The notes under the pieces: model-generated | Databases searched by the model: none | What the model was told of the DNA's origin: nothing | Seen by the model: the letters and a program-made list of their open reading frames with translations, nothing else | Part shown: piece after piece, positions 42,712 through 52,184 of the stretch | How positions within the stretch are numbered: position 1 is the stretch's first letter | Layout: every line of letters begins with the position of its first letter | From: Promethearchaeota archaeon | Lineage (GTDB): Archaea > Asgardarchaeota > Lokiarchaeia > Sigyniarchaeales > SOKP01 | Length of the DNA stretch: 64,000 nt | Direction: 5' to 3' | Assembly: GCA_030606485.1 (NCBI GenBank) | Contig: JAUWGH010000004.1 | Location: 186,001 to 250,000, forward strand | Program-made: the position numbers and the translations under genes

Positions 42712-43515
42712 TTGAGAATAAAAATATATATTTACAGTAACAATTCTCGTTTTTTTTATAAAATAAATAATAGTTTAAATGAACTTAGAATCCCCTTTTA
42801 TGTTTTAAATTATGGTATAAAATTAAGAAATATTAAAGGAATTATTCTTACCACACAAAAAGAATTTGATGGAATTTCTTCTGAAAATCTTAAAAATCGA
42901 TTTTTAATTTATCAAGACACCCAAGATTTTGAAGAATATATTATGCATGTCCTTGCAGCTCATAAATTTAATTTTAAAAAGAGATATTTTGAATTAATAT
43001 TTTCAATTGATCCAGGTAAAAATAAAAGTGGGATTGCAATTTTCTTAGATGAGTATTTTTTGATTTCTAAAATCTTACACAATCAAAGGGAATTTGTTGA
43101 TTATATTGGAAAATTCATCTCTTATTTTAATTCTGATAAGTTAAAGCCAATTATAATAAAGATCTTCTTTGGAATAGGAGTTCCGAGTTTAGTTGAGTCT
43201 TTATTGGAAGTTTTATCTCGTAAATTTATAGAATTTATGCCAATTTTTTATCTTGTCGATGAAAGAAATACTTCTAAAATGAAATATGATAAACACATTT
43301 TTAAAATTTCAAAACATGAAATTTCGGCAATTTGGATAGCAATTCGTGGAATTAAGGCAATAAAATCTATGAATATATTAAATAGCAATAAAGAAGATTC
43401 TCAAAGTGAGTTTCCTAAAAAATTAAATAGTGAGATAAAATTTGATATCAATTTAGCCAAAAATGTTTATTTTGGAAATTCATCAATTACTGAAGCTTTA
43501 AATTTTAAACAATAG
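42712..43515 (+). CDS. RNase-H-fold protein with a RuvC-like motif
   Basis: About 267 aa from TTG 42712 (another TTG at 42679 is possible). The middle contains LIFSIDPGKNKSGIAIFLDE, which is the first strand pair of the RNase H/RuvC fold (D-P-G-x-x-x-S/T-G). FGIGVPSLVESLLEVL and, near the end, KHEISAIWIAIRGIKAI, with an acidic residue in SKHE, could give the rest of an active site. No specific family recognised; a role in nucleic acid cleavage is likely but not shown. Divergent from a RadB-like gene. Confidence 0.6.
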   Translation: MRIKIYIYSNNSRFFYKINNSLNELRIPFYVLNYGIKLRNIKGIILTTQKEFDGISSENLKNRFLIYQDTQDFEEYIMHVLAAHKFNFKKRYFELIFSIDPGKNKSGIAIFLDEYFLISKILHNQREFVDYIGKFISYFNSDKLKPIIIKIFFGIGVPSLVESLLEVLSRKFIEFMPIFYLVDERNTSKMKYDKHIFKISKHEISAIWIAIRGIKAIKSMNILNSNKEDSQSEFPKKLNSEIKFDINLAKNVYFGNSSITEALNFKQ

Positions 43516-43592
43516 AAATAAATTTTTTATTTATTATTTACTTCATTATTTAAATTTTTTTTAAAAATTAAGATAAGGGCTGAAAAGATATT

Positions 43593-44687
43593 ATGCGCCG
43601 TATAAAATCAATTGATGCTTTTAGAGGTTTGTGTATGTTATATATGATTTTTATGCACATTTTTGAATGGTGGATAAGACCCTCAGATATTTGGGTGCAT
43701 ACAGCTGGCAGAATGATGATAGAGTTTATAGGAGCATCTGGCTTTCTTTTTGTTTCGGGAATAAGTACTACATTATCGATAAGATTAAGAAAGGAAAAAG
43801 TAAAATCTGACCCGAATTATTCAAAGCGCGTATTTCTCAAAGAGTATTATTATAGAACATCATTCTTTTTGGCTATAGGTTTGATTTATAATGCTGTTAC
43901 AGTTATTTGGCTTTGGGGAATATGGGGACTTTGGAGTTGGTATATTCTACTAACCATACCTGTTTGTTTAGCGATTGGATACCCTTTAGTAAAATTACCT
44001 AAAGTTTACCGTATAATTTTAGCATTTCTTATAGTTTCTATTACTTATCCTTTATTTATTGCTCTAGAAAGTTTAAAAGAAATTGATGGAAGTTGGTGGA
44101 TAATTTATCATTTACTGTTTAATCCTCCATGGGAAGACCCAATTTTACCAATGTTTTCTTTTTTCTGTTTAGGTACAGTGGTCGGTGAAGTTTTCTATGA
44201 AGTTTATTCAATTAATGATGAAAATTTAAGAAGAACTTTAGTAAAAAAGAAAATTGTGAGTAATTTTTTGTTCTATGGCACAATTCTAATCTTACTTTCA
44301 ATAATAAGTTCGATATATATATTTAATGACCCAATCTCATTTTTAATTAGAGGTTCATTTACTTGGATAATATATGCAATTGGCTGGGATTTAATTATAA
44401 TGGGGCTTCTTACATATTTACATGAATTTAAATTATCACCAAAATGGAAAAATCGCTTTTTATTTTATTTCTCGTTCTATTCATTAACAATTTATTTAGG
44501 CCATGGTATCGTAGCTTTAATTTTTTGGGATGTTTTTAATATGTATAACTTCTGGATACCAACTAGTCTCACTGTAATTCTATTCTGGCTGATATTAAAG
44601 ATTATGTATAAGAAAACTGGATCAAAATTTTCGTTAAAAACTGTTATATCAAAAGCTGCAGTTTATTTATCAAAGGATAAAGATTAA
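43593..44687 (+). CDS. DUF1624/HGSNAT-like membrane acyltransferase, copy 1
   Basis: A 364-aa integral membrane protein with about ten helices. IDAFRGLCMLYMIFMHIFEW at the N-terminus and GFLFVSGISTTLSIRLR match the heparan-alpha-glucosaminide acetyltransferase-like (DUF1624) group, whose members move acyl groups from CoA across the membrane to sugars. A second copy, of the same length class and close sequence, follows 147 nt later, showing a tandem duplication. The acceptor is unknown. Confidence 0.75.
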   Translation: MRRIKSIDAFRGLCMLYMIFMHIFEWWIRPSDIWVHTAGRMMIEFIGASGFLFVSGISTTLSIRLRKEKVKSDPNYSKRVFLKEYYYRTSFFLAIGLIYNAVTVIWLWGIWGLWSWYILLTIPVCLAIGYPLVKLPKVYRIILAFLIVSITYPLFIALESLKEIDGSWWIIYHLLFNPPWEDPILPMFSFFCLGTVVGEVFYEVYSINDENLRRTLVKKKIVSNFLFYGTILILLSIISSIYIFNDPISFLIRGSFTWIIYAIGWDLIIMGLLTYLHEFKLSPKWKNRFLFYFSFYSLTIYLGHGIVALIFWDVFNMYNFWIPTSLTVILFWLILKIMYKKTGSKFSLKTVISKAAVYLSKDKD

Positions 44688-44834
44688 GAATAGATTATGC
44701 CACTAAGACGATTTTTTTGTTTATTCAAAAAGGTAAAATAATTGTAAAGGTTAAAAATATCTATATTATTAGTTTTTTTATATAATGGATTAATTCAATT
44801 TAAAATTTTAAAGGAAAATTTGTAGAAAGAAATC

Positions 44835-45965
44835 ATGCGTCGTATTAAAAGTGTTGATGCTTTTCGAGGTTATTGTATTTTCGCTATGATTGTTTGGCAT
44901 ACATCCTATTGGTGGGCATCGCCTTTACATTCTTGGGCGTTAATACTTTTAAGATTGACTACGGAAGTTATTGGTGCAGCTGGTTTTCTTTTTGTTTCAG
45001 GAATTAGTTCGGTTTTATCAATAAGAAGAAGGATGGAAAAGGTAAAATCGGACCCTAACTATTCGAAGCAAAATTTTATTAGGGAATATTATTATCGATC
45101 TTTTTTTTTTTTTTTATTGGCTGTAATTTATAACGCAATTACGGTTATTTACATTGCGGGTTTATTGGCGCTTTGGAGTTGGTATATTCTTTTTATAATT
45201 GGCTTTTGCTTATTAATTGCCTATCCTCTCATAAAGCTGCCAAAAGTAGTCCGTTTAATTTTAGCAATATTTATACTTATAATTTCTTATCCAGTATTTG
45301 ATTTGCTAGAAAATCTAAGATATACTAATCTTTTTTGGGAGTTAATATATCATTTCATTTTTTTTCCTGCTCATGAATATCCAATATTACCGTTTTTTAC
45401 AAATTTTTGTTTAGGCACGATAGTTGGTGATATTTTCTACGAGATTTATTCAATTGAAGAAGGAGACTTAAGAAAAACTCAAATAAAAAAGAAAATTGTT
45501 AGAAATTTTGCACTTTTTGGTACAATAATAATCATTGCTTCAATTCTGAGTAATATTTTTATATTTCATCACGATATTACCACTTGGAGAACAACCGAAA
45601 CAATGGGAACAATTTTAGGTGTAGATAGGAGCGTGCTTACCTTAATGTTATGGGTAATTGGTTGGGATTTAGTCCTTTTTAGTTTGCTAACATATTTTCA
45701 CGAATTTAAATTTACACCAGAATGGAGACATCGATTTTTATTTTATTTTTCATATTACTCGCTAACGTTGTATTTTTTACATGATATAACAGCTCCAATT
45801 TTTTGGAATAGGCTTGACATATACAGCATCTGGATACCAGTAACTATCACCGTAATGGTATTTTGGTATATATCAAAAATTATGTATGAGAAACTTGGAC
45901 CAAAATTGTCTATAAAATGGCATATCTCGAGGTTTGCAGTATATCTATCGAAAGATAAATCTTGA
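44835..45965 (+). CDS. DUF1624/HGSNAT-like membrane acyltransferase, copy 2
   Basis: A 376-aa paralogue of the preceding gene. VDAFRGYCIFAMIVWHTSYW, GFLFVSGISSVLSIRRRMEK and VKSDPNYSK are shared almost letter for letter, as are LWSWYIL, FCLGTIVGDIFYEIYSI and SIKWHISRFAVYLSKDK. The loop between the last helices (about 245-265) is longer than in copy 1. The two probably differ in acceptor or acyl donor. Confidence 0.75.
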   Translation: MRRIKSVDAFRGYCIFAMIVWHTSYWWASPLHSWALILLRLTTEVIGAAGFLFVSGISSVLSIRRRMEKVKSDPNYSKQNFIREYYYRSFFFFLLAVIYNAITVIYIAGLLALWSWYILFIIGFCLLIAYPLIKLPKVVRLILAIFILIISYPVFDLLENLRYTNLFWELIYHFIFFPAHEYPILPFFTNFCLGTIVGDIFYEIYSIEEGDLRKTQIKKKIVRNFALFGTIIIIASILSNIFIFHHDITTWRTTETMGTILGVDRSVLTLMLWVIGWDLVLFSLLTYFHEFKFTPEWRHRFLFYFSYYSLTLYFLHDITAPIFWNRLDIYSIWIPVTITVMVFWYISKIMYEKLGPKLSIKWHISRFAVYLSKDKS

Positions 45966-46063
45966 AAAAAAATTATAAAATGGTTTATAAAATAGTTTTA
46001 TGCATAAGACAACTTATTTACAATTACAATAAAATAAAAATATTAAGCCTTTTTTTATAAAAT

Positions 46064-47227
46064 ATGCGTGAAAAATCTAAAGTTTTTGTAATTAAGACTT
46101 CTCCAGATTCAGTACTTAAAGATTATGCTCAACTAATGCATATGGCAGAATATCAGAGATATTATACTAAAGAAGAGAAGATCATCCTTAAATTAAATTT
46201 AAGCTGGTCAAAATTCTTTCCCGCGTGTAGTACCCCTCCTTGGCAAGTGGAAGGAGTCCTCAAAACCATGATTGAGGATGGTTATAATCCAAGAAAATTA
46301 TTCCCTTGTGAGAATAAAACTGTAGTGACAAACATACAACGTGGTTTAATAGCAAATCGTTGGAAAAAAATAATAGAGAGATATAATACATGGTTTGTTC
46401 CATTAACGAGAGTAAAATTTGTTCCCTATGAATCTCTAAGACCTAAATTTATTAATTTAAAAAATAAAAAATTACATGTATTAGATTCAAAAATTTTTCC
46501 AGAAGGTTTTAGAATCCCGAAATTTTATGTTGGCAAGTCAATTATTCATTTACCTACTATGAAAACTCACGGACACACTGGACAAAGAGGAGGGTCTTTA
46601 AAGCACACTATGGGTACTTCAAAGCATGGAGGAATAACTTGCGCCATGAAAAATGCCTTTGGAGGCTTACTTACAAAAAGAAGGCATTTTAGTCATCAAT
46701 ATTTATCTGAAGTTCTTGTAGATCTATTAATAATTCAAAAACAAATTCATCCTAACATACTTGCTGTTGTAGATGGAGCAGTATGCGGTGATGGAGCTGG
46801 ACCGAGAATAATGATACCTCGAATAAAGAATTATTTACTTGCAGGATATGATCAAGTAGCCGTCGATGCCGTAGTATCTCATATGTTAGGATTTGAACCA
46901 CTTTCCTTGCCAACAATAAAAATAGCTCATGATGAAGGGTTAGGTTGTGGTGATTTCGATCAGATTGATATTGTAGGAGAAGATGTTTCTAAAATTAACT
47001 GGAATTTTCGTGTAAAAAGAAGCTTGGTCATATGGGGTGATCAAATGACCCGAAAGGGTTTCTTAAGATTCTTGGAGCCCCTTCTTCACAATGAATTATT
47101 TTTTATGGGACCGATAATGGCTTCTAAACTTTTTCACGACTTATTTTGGTATAATTGGACAGGGAGGAAAAGAATTAATAAATTTTTAAAGTCAGATTGG
47201 GGAAAATTATTCCAATCATACCAATAA
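46064..47227 (+). CDS. DUF362 domain protein
   Basis: 387 aa. IILKLNLSWSKFFPACSTPP at the N-terminus, IIHLPTMKTHGHTG, GITCAMKNAFGGLLTKRRHF and DVDAVVSHMLG-like AVDAVVSHMLGFEPLSLPTI are the DUF362 pattern. No ferredoxin-type Cys motif is present, unlike many DUF362 proteins. The function of the family is not established; members often sit with redox or cofactor genes. Between acyltransferases and an aminotransferase here. Confidence 0.8.
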   Translation: MREKSKVFVIKTSPDSVLKDYAQLMHMAEYQRYYTKEEKIILKLNLSWSKFFPACSTPPWQVEGVLKTMIEDGYNPRKLFPCENKTVVTNIQRGLIANRWKKIIERYNTWFVPLTRVKFVPYESLRPKFINLKNKKLHVLDSKIFPEGFRIPKFYVGKSIIHLPTMKTHGHTGQRGGSLKHTMGTSKHGGITCAMKNAFGGLLTKRRHFSHQYLSEVLVDLLIIQKQIHPNILAVVDGAVCGDGAGPRIMIPRIKNYLLAGYDQVAVDAVVSHMLGFEPLSLPTIKIAHDEGLGCGDFDQIDIVGEDVSKINWNFRVKRSLVIWGDQMTRKGFLRFLEPLLHNELFFMGPIMASKLFHDLFWYNWTGRKRINKFLKSDWGKLFQSYQ

Positions 47228-47324
47228 AACTAAATATTATTAAATTCAAGAATCTAATAAAAAAATTTAATATATTAAGAAAATAAAAATAGAATTATCT
47301 AAATTCAAGAAGAGTGTGAATTTA

Positions 47325-48638
47325 ATGTCTCAAAAAAGAAAGATTATTGGCTCAGAAAGTCAAAAAAATATAGTAAAAATGTATTCCACTTATGTAAACA
47401 AATATAAAGCATCTTTTTTTAAAAAATTGGGTTTTGGAATCGTTCAAGGTGAGCGAGATCGCTTTCACGTGAAGATGTTAGAAGGAACAAGGAAAGGACA
47501 ACCCCCACTAGATTTAATCGATTGCAGAACGACTGGAGGAGTTTTTAACTTAGGGCATAGACATCCGGAAATAATAAAGGCATTAAAAGAGGGTATTGAT
47601 GCAGGTCTAGATATCGGAGATCACCATTTAATAAGTGAGCAAAGATCTTTACTCGCAAAACAAATGGCGGAACTTCTTCCCGGAGATATTTCTAAAACTC
47701 AATACTGTGTTGGAGGTGGAGAAGCAATAGATTTAGCCTTAAAATTAGCTAGAGCAATTACGCAAAGGAAAAAAATTATTTCAGCAAATAGAGCGTATCA
47801 TGGGGTAACAGGGTTTGCTTTAGGGGCTTGTGCTTCAAATTTTAAAGACATTTTTCTTTGGGGGCCATCTGATTTTGTACAAGTTCCTTTTGGGGATATT
47901 AATGCAATATCTAAAGTAATAGATGAAGATACTGCAGCAGTGATTTTTGAAACCATTCCGGCTACTGGAGGTATTTTAATTGCTCCGGAGGGATATTTTG
48001 CTACAGTAAGAGAGTTATGTGATGATAAGGGAGTCATAATGATTTCTGACGAAGTTCAAACAGGTTTAGGTCGAACAGGAGAACTCTGGGCAATTTTTGG
48101 GGGATTATATGAACATGAAAAAGTTGTTCCAGATATAATTGTACTTGCTAAAGGAATGAGCGCTGGTTATTATCCCATAGCCACTTGTAGTTATAAACCT
48201 TTTATTGAAGAAGTATTTAAAGATGATCCTTTCCTACATATAAGCTCTACTGGGGGTTCTGAGCTTGGTTGTTATGTTTGCAGGAGGATGCTCGATATAA
48301 TTTCTCAACCTAAATTTTTAGAACATGTTAGAAAGATGGGAAGGGAATTTAGAGATGGTTTGAACGAACTTAAAAAAAAATATTCAAATATCATTGTAGA
48401 TGTACGAGGAAGGGGGCTGATGTGGGGGATTGAGTTTAATAATGAGGTTTATGGGCAAGTATTTACAGTTTATATGATTAAGAATGGTATATTTGCGGAT
48501 TACTGTGGGAATAATAAGTCAACAAATAAATTAATGCCCCCTTTAATTATTGAATCTGAGGATATTGATGAAATTTTAAAACGTTTAGATATTGCGTTAA
48601 GTGAATATCCTAAAAAAAAAAAAGAGGTGCAAATGTAA
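47325..48638 (+). CDS. class III PLP-dependent aminotransferase
   Basis: About 437 aa from ATG 47325 (an in-frame GTG at 47316 is possible). LIDCRTTGGVFNLGHRHPEI, SEQRSLLAKQMAELLPG, GGGEAIDLALKLARAIT, ISDEVQTGLGRTGELWAIFG and the PLP lysine in LAKGMSAGYYPIA mark a class III enzyme (ornithine/GABA type). The exact substrate cannot be told. Its stop is directly joined to the ATG of the next gene (48639), so the two are translationally coupled. Confidence 0.9.
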   Translation: MSQKRKIIGSESQKNIVKMYSTYVNKYKASFFKKLGFGIVQGERDRFHVKMLEGTRKGQPPLDLIDCRTTGGVFNLGHRHPEIIKALKEGIDAGLDIGDHHLISEQRSLLAKQMAELLPGDISKTQYCVGGGEAIDLALKLARAITQRKKIISANRAYHGVTGFALGACASNFKDIFLWGPSDFVQVPFGDINAISKVIDEDTAAVIFETIPATGGILIAPEGYFATVRELCDDKGVIMISDEVQTGLGRTGELWAIFGGLYEHEKVVPDIIVLAKGMSAGYYPIATCSYKPFIEEVFKDDPFLHISSTGGSELGCYVCRRMLDIISQPKFLEHVRKMGREFRDGLNELKKKYSNIIVDVRGRGLMWGIEFNNEVYGQVFTVYMIKNGIFADYCGNNKSTNKLMPPLIIESEDIDEILKRLDIALSEYPKKKKEVQM

Positions 48639-49601
48639 ATGAAAATAAATACAGACATTATAAATGAACTAGAGAATACAATTGATACTATACATCCAGA
48701 GCGTGGTAAAATCCCAATAAAAATTCTTGGTTTTGGTGAAATAAGTTTAGTATTTGAACTCGTAGATGATCCTGAAAAAATAGCTTATAAAAGGCTTCCT
48801 ATCTTTGATACTGAGAAACAAGTAAAAAAGCATATAAAAGCTTACAAAGAATATAATAGAATCTTAAAGGAGGACATAAGATTAAATATTCCAGATTGTG
48901 ATGCTGTGTGGGTAAAAGATCCAAAAGGTAATATTGTATTGTATTGTGCTCAAGAAAAAGTTCCTCCTGAAACGATCGGAAATAAAATTATTCACGAACT
49001 TAGTAATCATGATGTGAGCAAGTTAGTCTTATTTATCATGAGAGAATTAAAAAAAGTTTGGGACTTTAATAAGAAAAATGAGAATATAAAGGTCGGTATA
49101 GATGGACAAATCTCGAATTTTTCTCTAGAGGGCTACAACCCGAATAATCCAAAAGTTCCTGAAGATATAACATTAATTTATTTAGATACAAGTACACCAA
49201 TGTATAAAATTAATGGAATCGAAGCTATGGAACCTGAACTATTTTTAAAAAGTGCCCCATCTTTTTTGAGATGGCTTCTTAAAGCCTTATTTATTCAAGA
49301 AGTAATGGATCGTTACCATGATTGGCGCTTAGTTACTATTGATTTAATTGCTAACTTCTTTAAGGAACAGAAACGTGAACTAATTCCGGGATTAATAAAA
49401 ATAATTAATGATTTTTTTATTCAAGAAGCTGGAGAGTTCAACATAGAATCTATTACATTAAAGGAGGTTCAATCATATTATGATAATGATAAAATGATTT
49501 GGGACATTTTTCAAAGGGTTCGAAAATTCGATCGTTTCATAAAGACAAAACTATTTCGAAAGAAATATGATTTTTACCTTCCAGGAAAAATCGAGAGATA
49601 A
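48639..49601 (+). CDS. unknown protein, possibly kinase-like
   Basis: 320 aa, ATG start exactly after the aminotransferase stop. ILGFGEISLVFELVDDPEKI with AYKRLPIF (about 28-60) resembles the glycine-rich loop and ATP-lysine strand of the protein-kinase/aminoglycoside-phosphotransferase fold; later GIDGQISNFSLEG and YLDTSTPMYKI could stand for the catalytic D/N and metal-binding D. That is a pattern guess, not a family assignment. Coupled with the aminotransferase, it may act on the same small molecule. Confidence 0.55.
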   Translation: MKINTDIINELENTIDTIHPERGKIPIKILGFGEISLVFELVDDPEKIAYKRLPIFDTEKQVKKHIKAYKEYNRILKEDIRLNIPDCDAVWVKDPKGNIVLYCAQEKVPPETIGNKIIHELSNHDVSKLVLFIMRELKKVWDFNKKNENIKVGIDGQISNFSLEGYNPNNPKVPEDITLIYLDTSTPMYKINGIEAMEPELFLKSAPSFLRWLLKALFIQEVMDRYHDWRLVTIDLIANFFKEQKRELIPGLIKIINDFFIQEAGEFNIESITLKEVQSYYDNDKMIWDIFQRVRKFDRFIKTKLFRKKYDFYLPGKIER

Positions 49602-49607
49602 TTTTAA

Positions 49608-50345
49608 TTATTTTAAATATTTTTTAATCATTTCAATTTCTAATAATTGTTGGATATTCTCCAAGATAATTGAAGGATTTTCTCTTTCTAAATCTTTTTT
49701 TAATCCATGTCCCGATAGAATGGCAATACTATTTATCCCCGCATTTTTGGCACATTTAATATCTGTGGGTAAATCACCAATAAAATAAACTCTACTTTTT
49801 TCAATTTTGGAAAATCCATATGTATTTTTAATTGTTTTCAAAGCAAGTAAAATAGGTAAAGGATTTGGCTTCCGGGAGGGAGCATCACTCCGTGACGTTA
49901 TCACAGCGAAATATTGGCTTAGATTAAACTTTTCAGTAAAAAAAGCTAATCGTTTCTTTTGTGTATTTGAGACGATTCCCGTGGGAATATTATTTTCTTT
50001 TAAGATTTTTAAAATATTTTCTAGATTTGGTTTAAGAGTTTCATAGATTTTCTCCAATTTGGGATATTGAAGTCTAAAACGAATAAAGAAGATAATAATT
50101 TTTAAAGGGTTTGGTATAATTTTTCTGTAATTCTTAAATAAGTTTTTATAAGCCTTAAATTTGTTTTCAGAATCAGATTGTTCTAAAATTCTGGCAAAAT
50201 CAATAAGTCTCATCTTTTCAATATTTTGCCATTTATACCATTTATTTTTAAGTTGCTTTAAGGCAGCAAGTTCTAGGCTTGTGTGTGTTATAACCACACC
50301 ATCAAAATCAAATAATACAATTGGTGGATGGGGCATATATATCAT
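49608..50345 (-). CDS. HAD-family phosphatase
   Basis: 245 aa. VLFDFDGVVITHTSLEL (motif I with both Asp), PTGIVSNTQKK (motif II), SRKPNPLP (motif III Lys) and VYFIGDLPTDIKCAKNAG (motif IV) form the complete HAD active site. The helical cap between motifs I and II fits phosphoglycolate-phosphatase-like enzymes. It starts directly behind the stop of the UbiA-family gene, so it may remove a phosphate from that enzyme's product. Confidence 0.88.
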   Translation of the reverse strand: MIYMPHPPIVLFDFDGVVITHTSLELAALKQLKNKWYKWQNIEKMRLIDFARILEQSDSENKFKAYKNLFKNYRKIIPNPLKIIIFFIRFRLQYPKLEKIYETLKPNLENILKILKENNIPTGIVSNTQKKRLAFFTEKFNLSQYFAVITSRSDAPSRKPNPLPILLALKTIKNTYGFSKIEKSRVYFIGDLPTDIKCAKNAGINSIAILSGHGLKKDLERENPSIILENIQQLLEIEMIKKYLK

Positions 50346-51293
50346 TTAAATTAGTCCAAAAATTTCTAATACGGAATCCCAATAAAAAGCAATAAACATT
50401 AGAATCAAAATAATTATTCCAGAAATTATTATACCTTTATCAAAAAAAGCTTTTACTGGGTTTCTAGCGATTTTTGGATTTGCTTTTAATAAATACATAT
50501 ATTTCAATATTAAATATAATGCAACTGGAATAGTAAGAACTGAAGAATATTGATGTAATTTAATATTTTCTACATCAAGCAAATTAAATGGTCCTAAAAT
50601 TATATACAACGAGTAGGTCATAAATAATGAACTAGCAACCAAAATATGAAACTCTTCCAATAGTTTTTTTGAGTATTGATCATATACATTTTTATGTTTA
50701 GAGGCATTCTTTTCTCCCATTAATATTAAGTCGGCATCTCTTTTGCAAATAACTAAAAACAATGCAATTAAAAAAATTGCTAAGAATAGCCACGGGGATA
50801 TAAAAACTTCAATTAAAAAACATCCTGCAATAGCTCGAATAATATAAATAATGGATAGGGAAATAATATCAACGAAAGCATATTTTTTGAAGATAAAATT
50901 ATATAATTGCCCTATGACGATAATTAATAATAACATTAACCCAAATAATAAATTTGGAATTATAAAAATAAGACATAAAACAATGAAAAATATCAAAATG
51001 GTTAATAGAAAGAATGCAAAACCTTTTGATAAATCACCTGATGCAAGAGGGCGTTTCTTAGATTTTTCTGGATGCGATTTATCTTTTTCAATATCAATAA
51101 TGTCGTTTACGATATAATTTATTGATGACGCGCAACATGCCAGAATAAATCCTAATATTAAAATGGGCCATAAAGAAATATTTAAAATCATTTCTCCAAA
51201 AAAAGCCGCTACAAATATTAATGAATTTTTATAGTATTGTTTTACGCGCAATAGCCTTAAAATAGAAATTAACTTTCTTGTCATTAATATCAT
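50346..51293 (-). CDS. UbiA-family prenyltransferase, DPPR synthase-like
   Basis: A 315-aa membrane protein with about eight to nine helices. RLLRVKQYYKNSLIFVAAFF opens it, and NDIIDIEKDKSHPEKSKKRP (about 66-85) is the first Asp-rich motif in the form N-D-x-x-D-x-x-x-D-x-x-H-P seen in decaprenyl-phosphate phosphoribosyltransferases (DPPR synthase, Rv3806c type). The second Asp motif lies at KRDADLILMGEK. The product would be a polyprenyl-phosphate pentose-5-phosphate, which needs a phosphatase, and a HAD gene follows without gap. Substrate is inferred from this motif and neighbour. Confidence 0.75.
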   Translation of the reverse strand: MILMTRKLISILRLLRVKQYYKNSLIFVAAFFGEMILNISLWPILILGFILACCASSINYIVNDIIDIEKDKSHPEKSKKRPLASGDLSKGFAFFLLTILIFFIVLCLIFIIPNLLFGLMLLLIIVIGQLYNFIFKKYAFVDIISLSIIYIIRAIAGCFLIEVFISPWLFLAIFLIALFLVICKRDADLILMGEKNASKHKNVYDQYSKKLLEEFHILVASSLFMTYSLYIILGPFNLLDVENIKLHQYSSVLTIPVALYLILKYMYLLKANPKIARNPVKAFFDKGIIISGIIILILMFIAFYWDSVLEIFGLI

Positions 51294-51521
51294 TTTTTTT
51301 TAGAACAAAATATTGGTGATATAATAAACGCTTCTTTTTTTGTTTTTCTGTTTTTAATTTCGAATTTTGTTTTTAAACGAACCAAAAATTGTAGATATTA
51401 ATATTTTGTAAATATCAAACGCATATTCTTGAATATTTATTAGATTTTAATGCGAAAATGATTAGTTATAATTCAATAAATTATTAAAAATAGAAGTGTA
51501 TAACAAGACACTAATTAATTA

Positions 51522-52172
51522 TTATTTTATCTCAATACGTTCGCCAGTAATCATATAATGAATTTTTTCTGCCATCTTACATGCATGATCTCCACATCTC
51601 TCAAGATAACGAGCAATCATTATGTAAGCTATGCATATAGAAATATTTGCAGGAGATTCCATCATATACGTAAGACATTCGCGAAAAATTGATAATCTTA
51701 ATTCATCTACTTCATCGTCTCGTTCTTCAAAATCTTTTAGAAATGATATATCGGATTTATCAAAAGCAACTAACGCGTTCTTTATCATTCCATTTACAAT
51801 TGACATCATGTGAGGAATACTGACAATTTTTTTAATGTGAATCTTTCCTTCTAATTCCTTAGTGGTTATATTTGTAATATCTTTCCCATAGCGCCCAATA
51901 CGGGTTAAATAAGTAATCATTTTGAGGATACAGGCAATTGTTCGTAAATCCCGCGCCATAGGTTGATAGAGAGCAATTAATTGTAATGCTTTTTCTTCAT
52001 TGCGATTATCATATTCCAACAATTTATCCTTCCTTGAGTAGATTTCTTCTGAATGATATATATTCAAATTTTTAAATGCTTCTATTGAACTATTGAGCAT
52101 ATCTAATGCATGAAAACCCATATCAAGGACTTGTTTTTTTAAATCTTCCAATTCATTATGAAATTTTTCCAT
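51522..52172 (-). CDS. phoU: phosphate transport system regulator PhoU
   Basis: 216 aa, two PhoU helical bundles. EDLKKQVLDMGFHALDMLNS at the start, DLRTIACILKMITYLTRIGR (about 95-114) and YIMIARYLERCGDHACKMAE are the family repeats with their metal-binding E/D residues. It follows pstB on the same strand (12 nt between). PhoU links the Pst transporter state to its regulators. Confidence 0.92.
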   Translation of the reverse strand: MEKFHNELEDLKKQVLDMGFHALDMLNSSIEAFKNLNIYHSEEIYSRKDKLLEYDNRNEEKALQLIALYQPMARDLRTIACILKMITYLTRIGRYGKDITNITTKELEGKIHIKKIVSIPHMMSIVNGMIKNALVAFDKSDISFLKDFEERDDEVDELRLSIFRECLTYMMESPANISICIAYIMIARYLERCGDHACKMAEKIHYMITGERIEIK

Positions 52173-52184
52173 ATTTATTACCTC

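Noticed and set aside
43593-45965. Tandem genes as part of a mobile element
   Set aside because: No transposase, terminal inverted repeats or target duplications; simple tandem gene duplication explains the pair.
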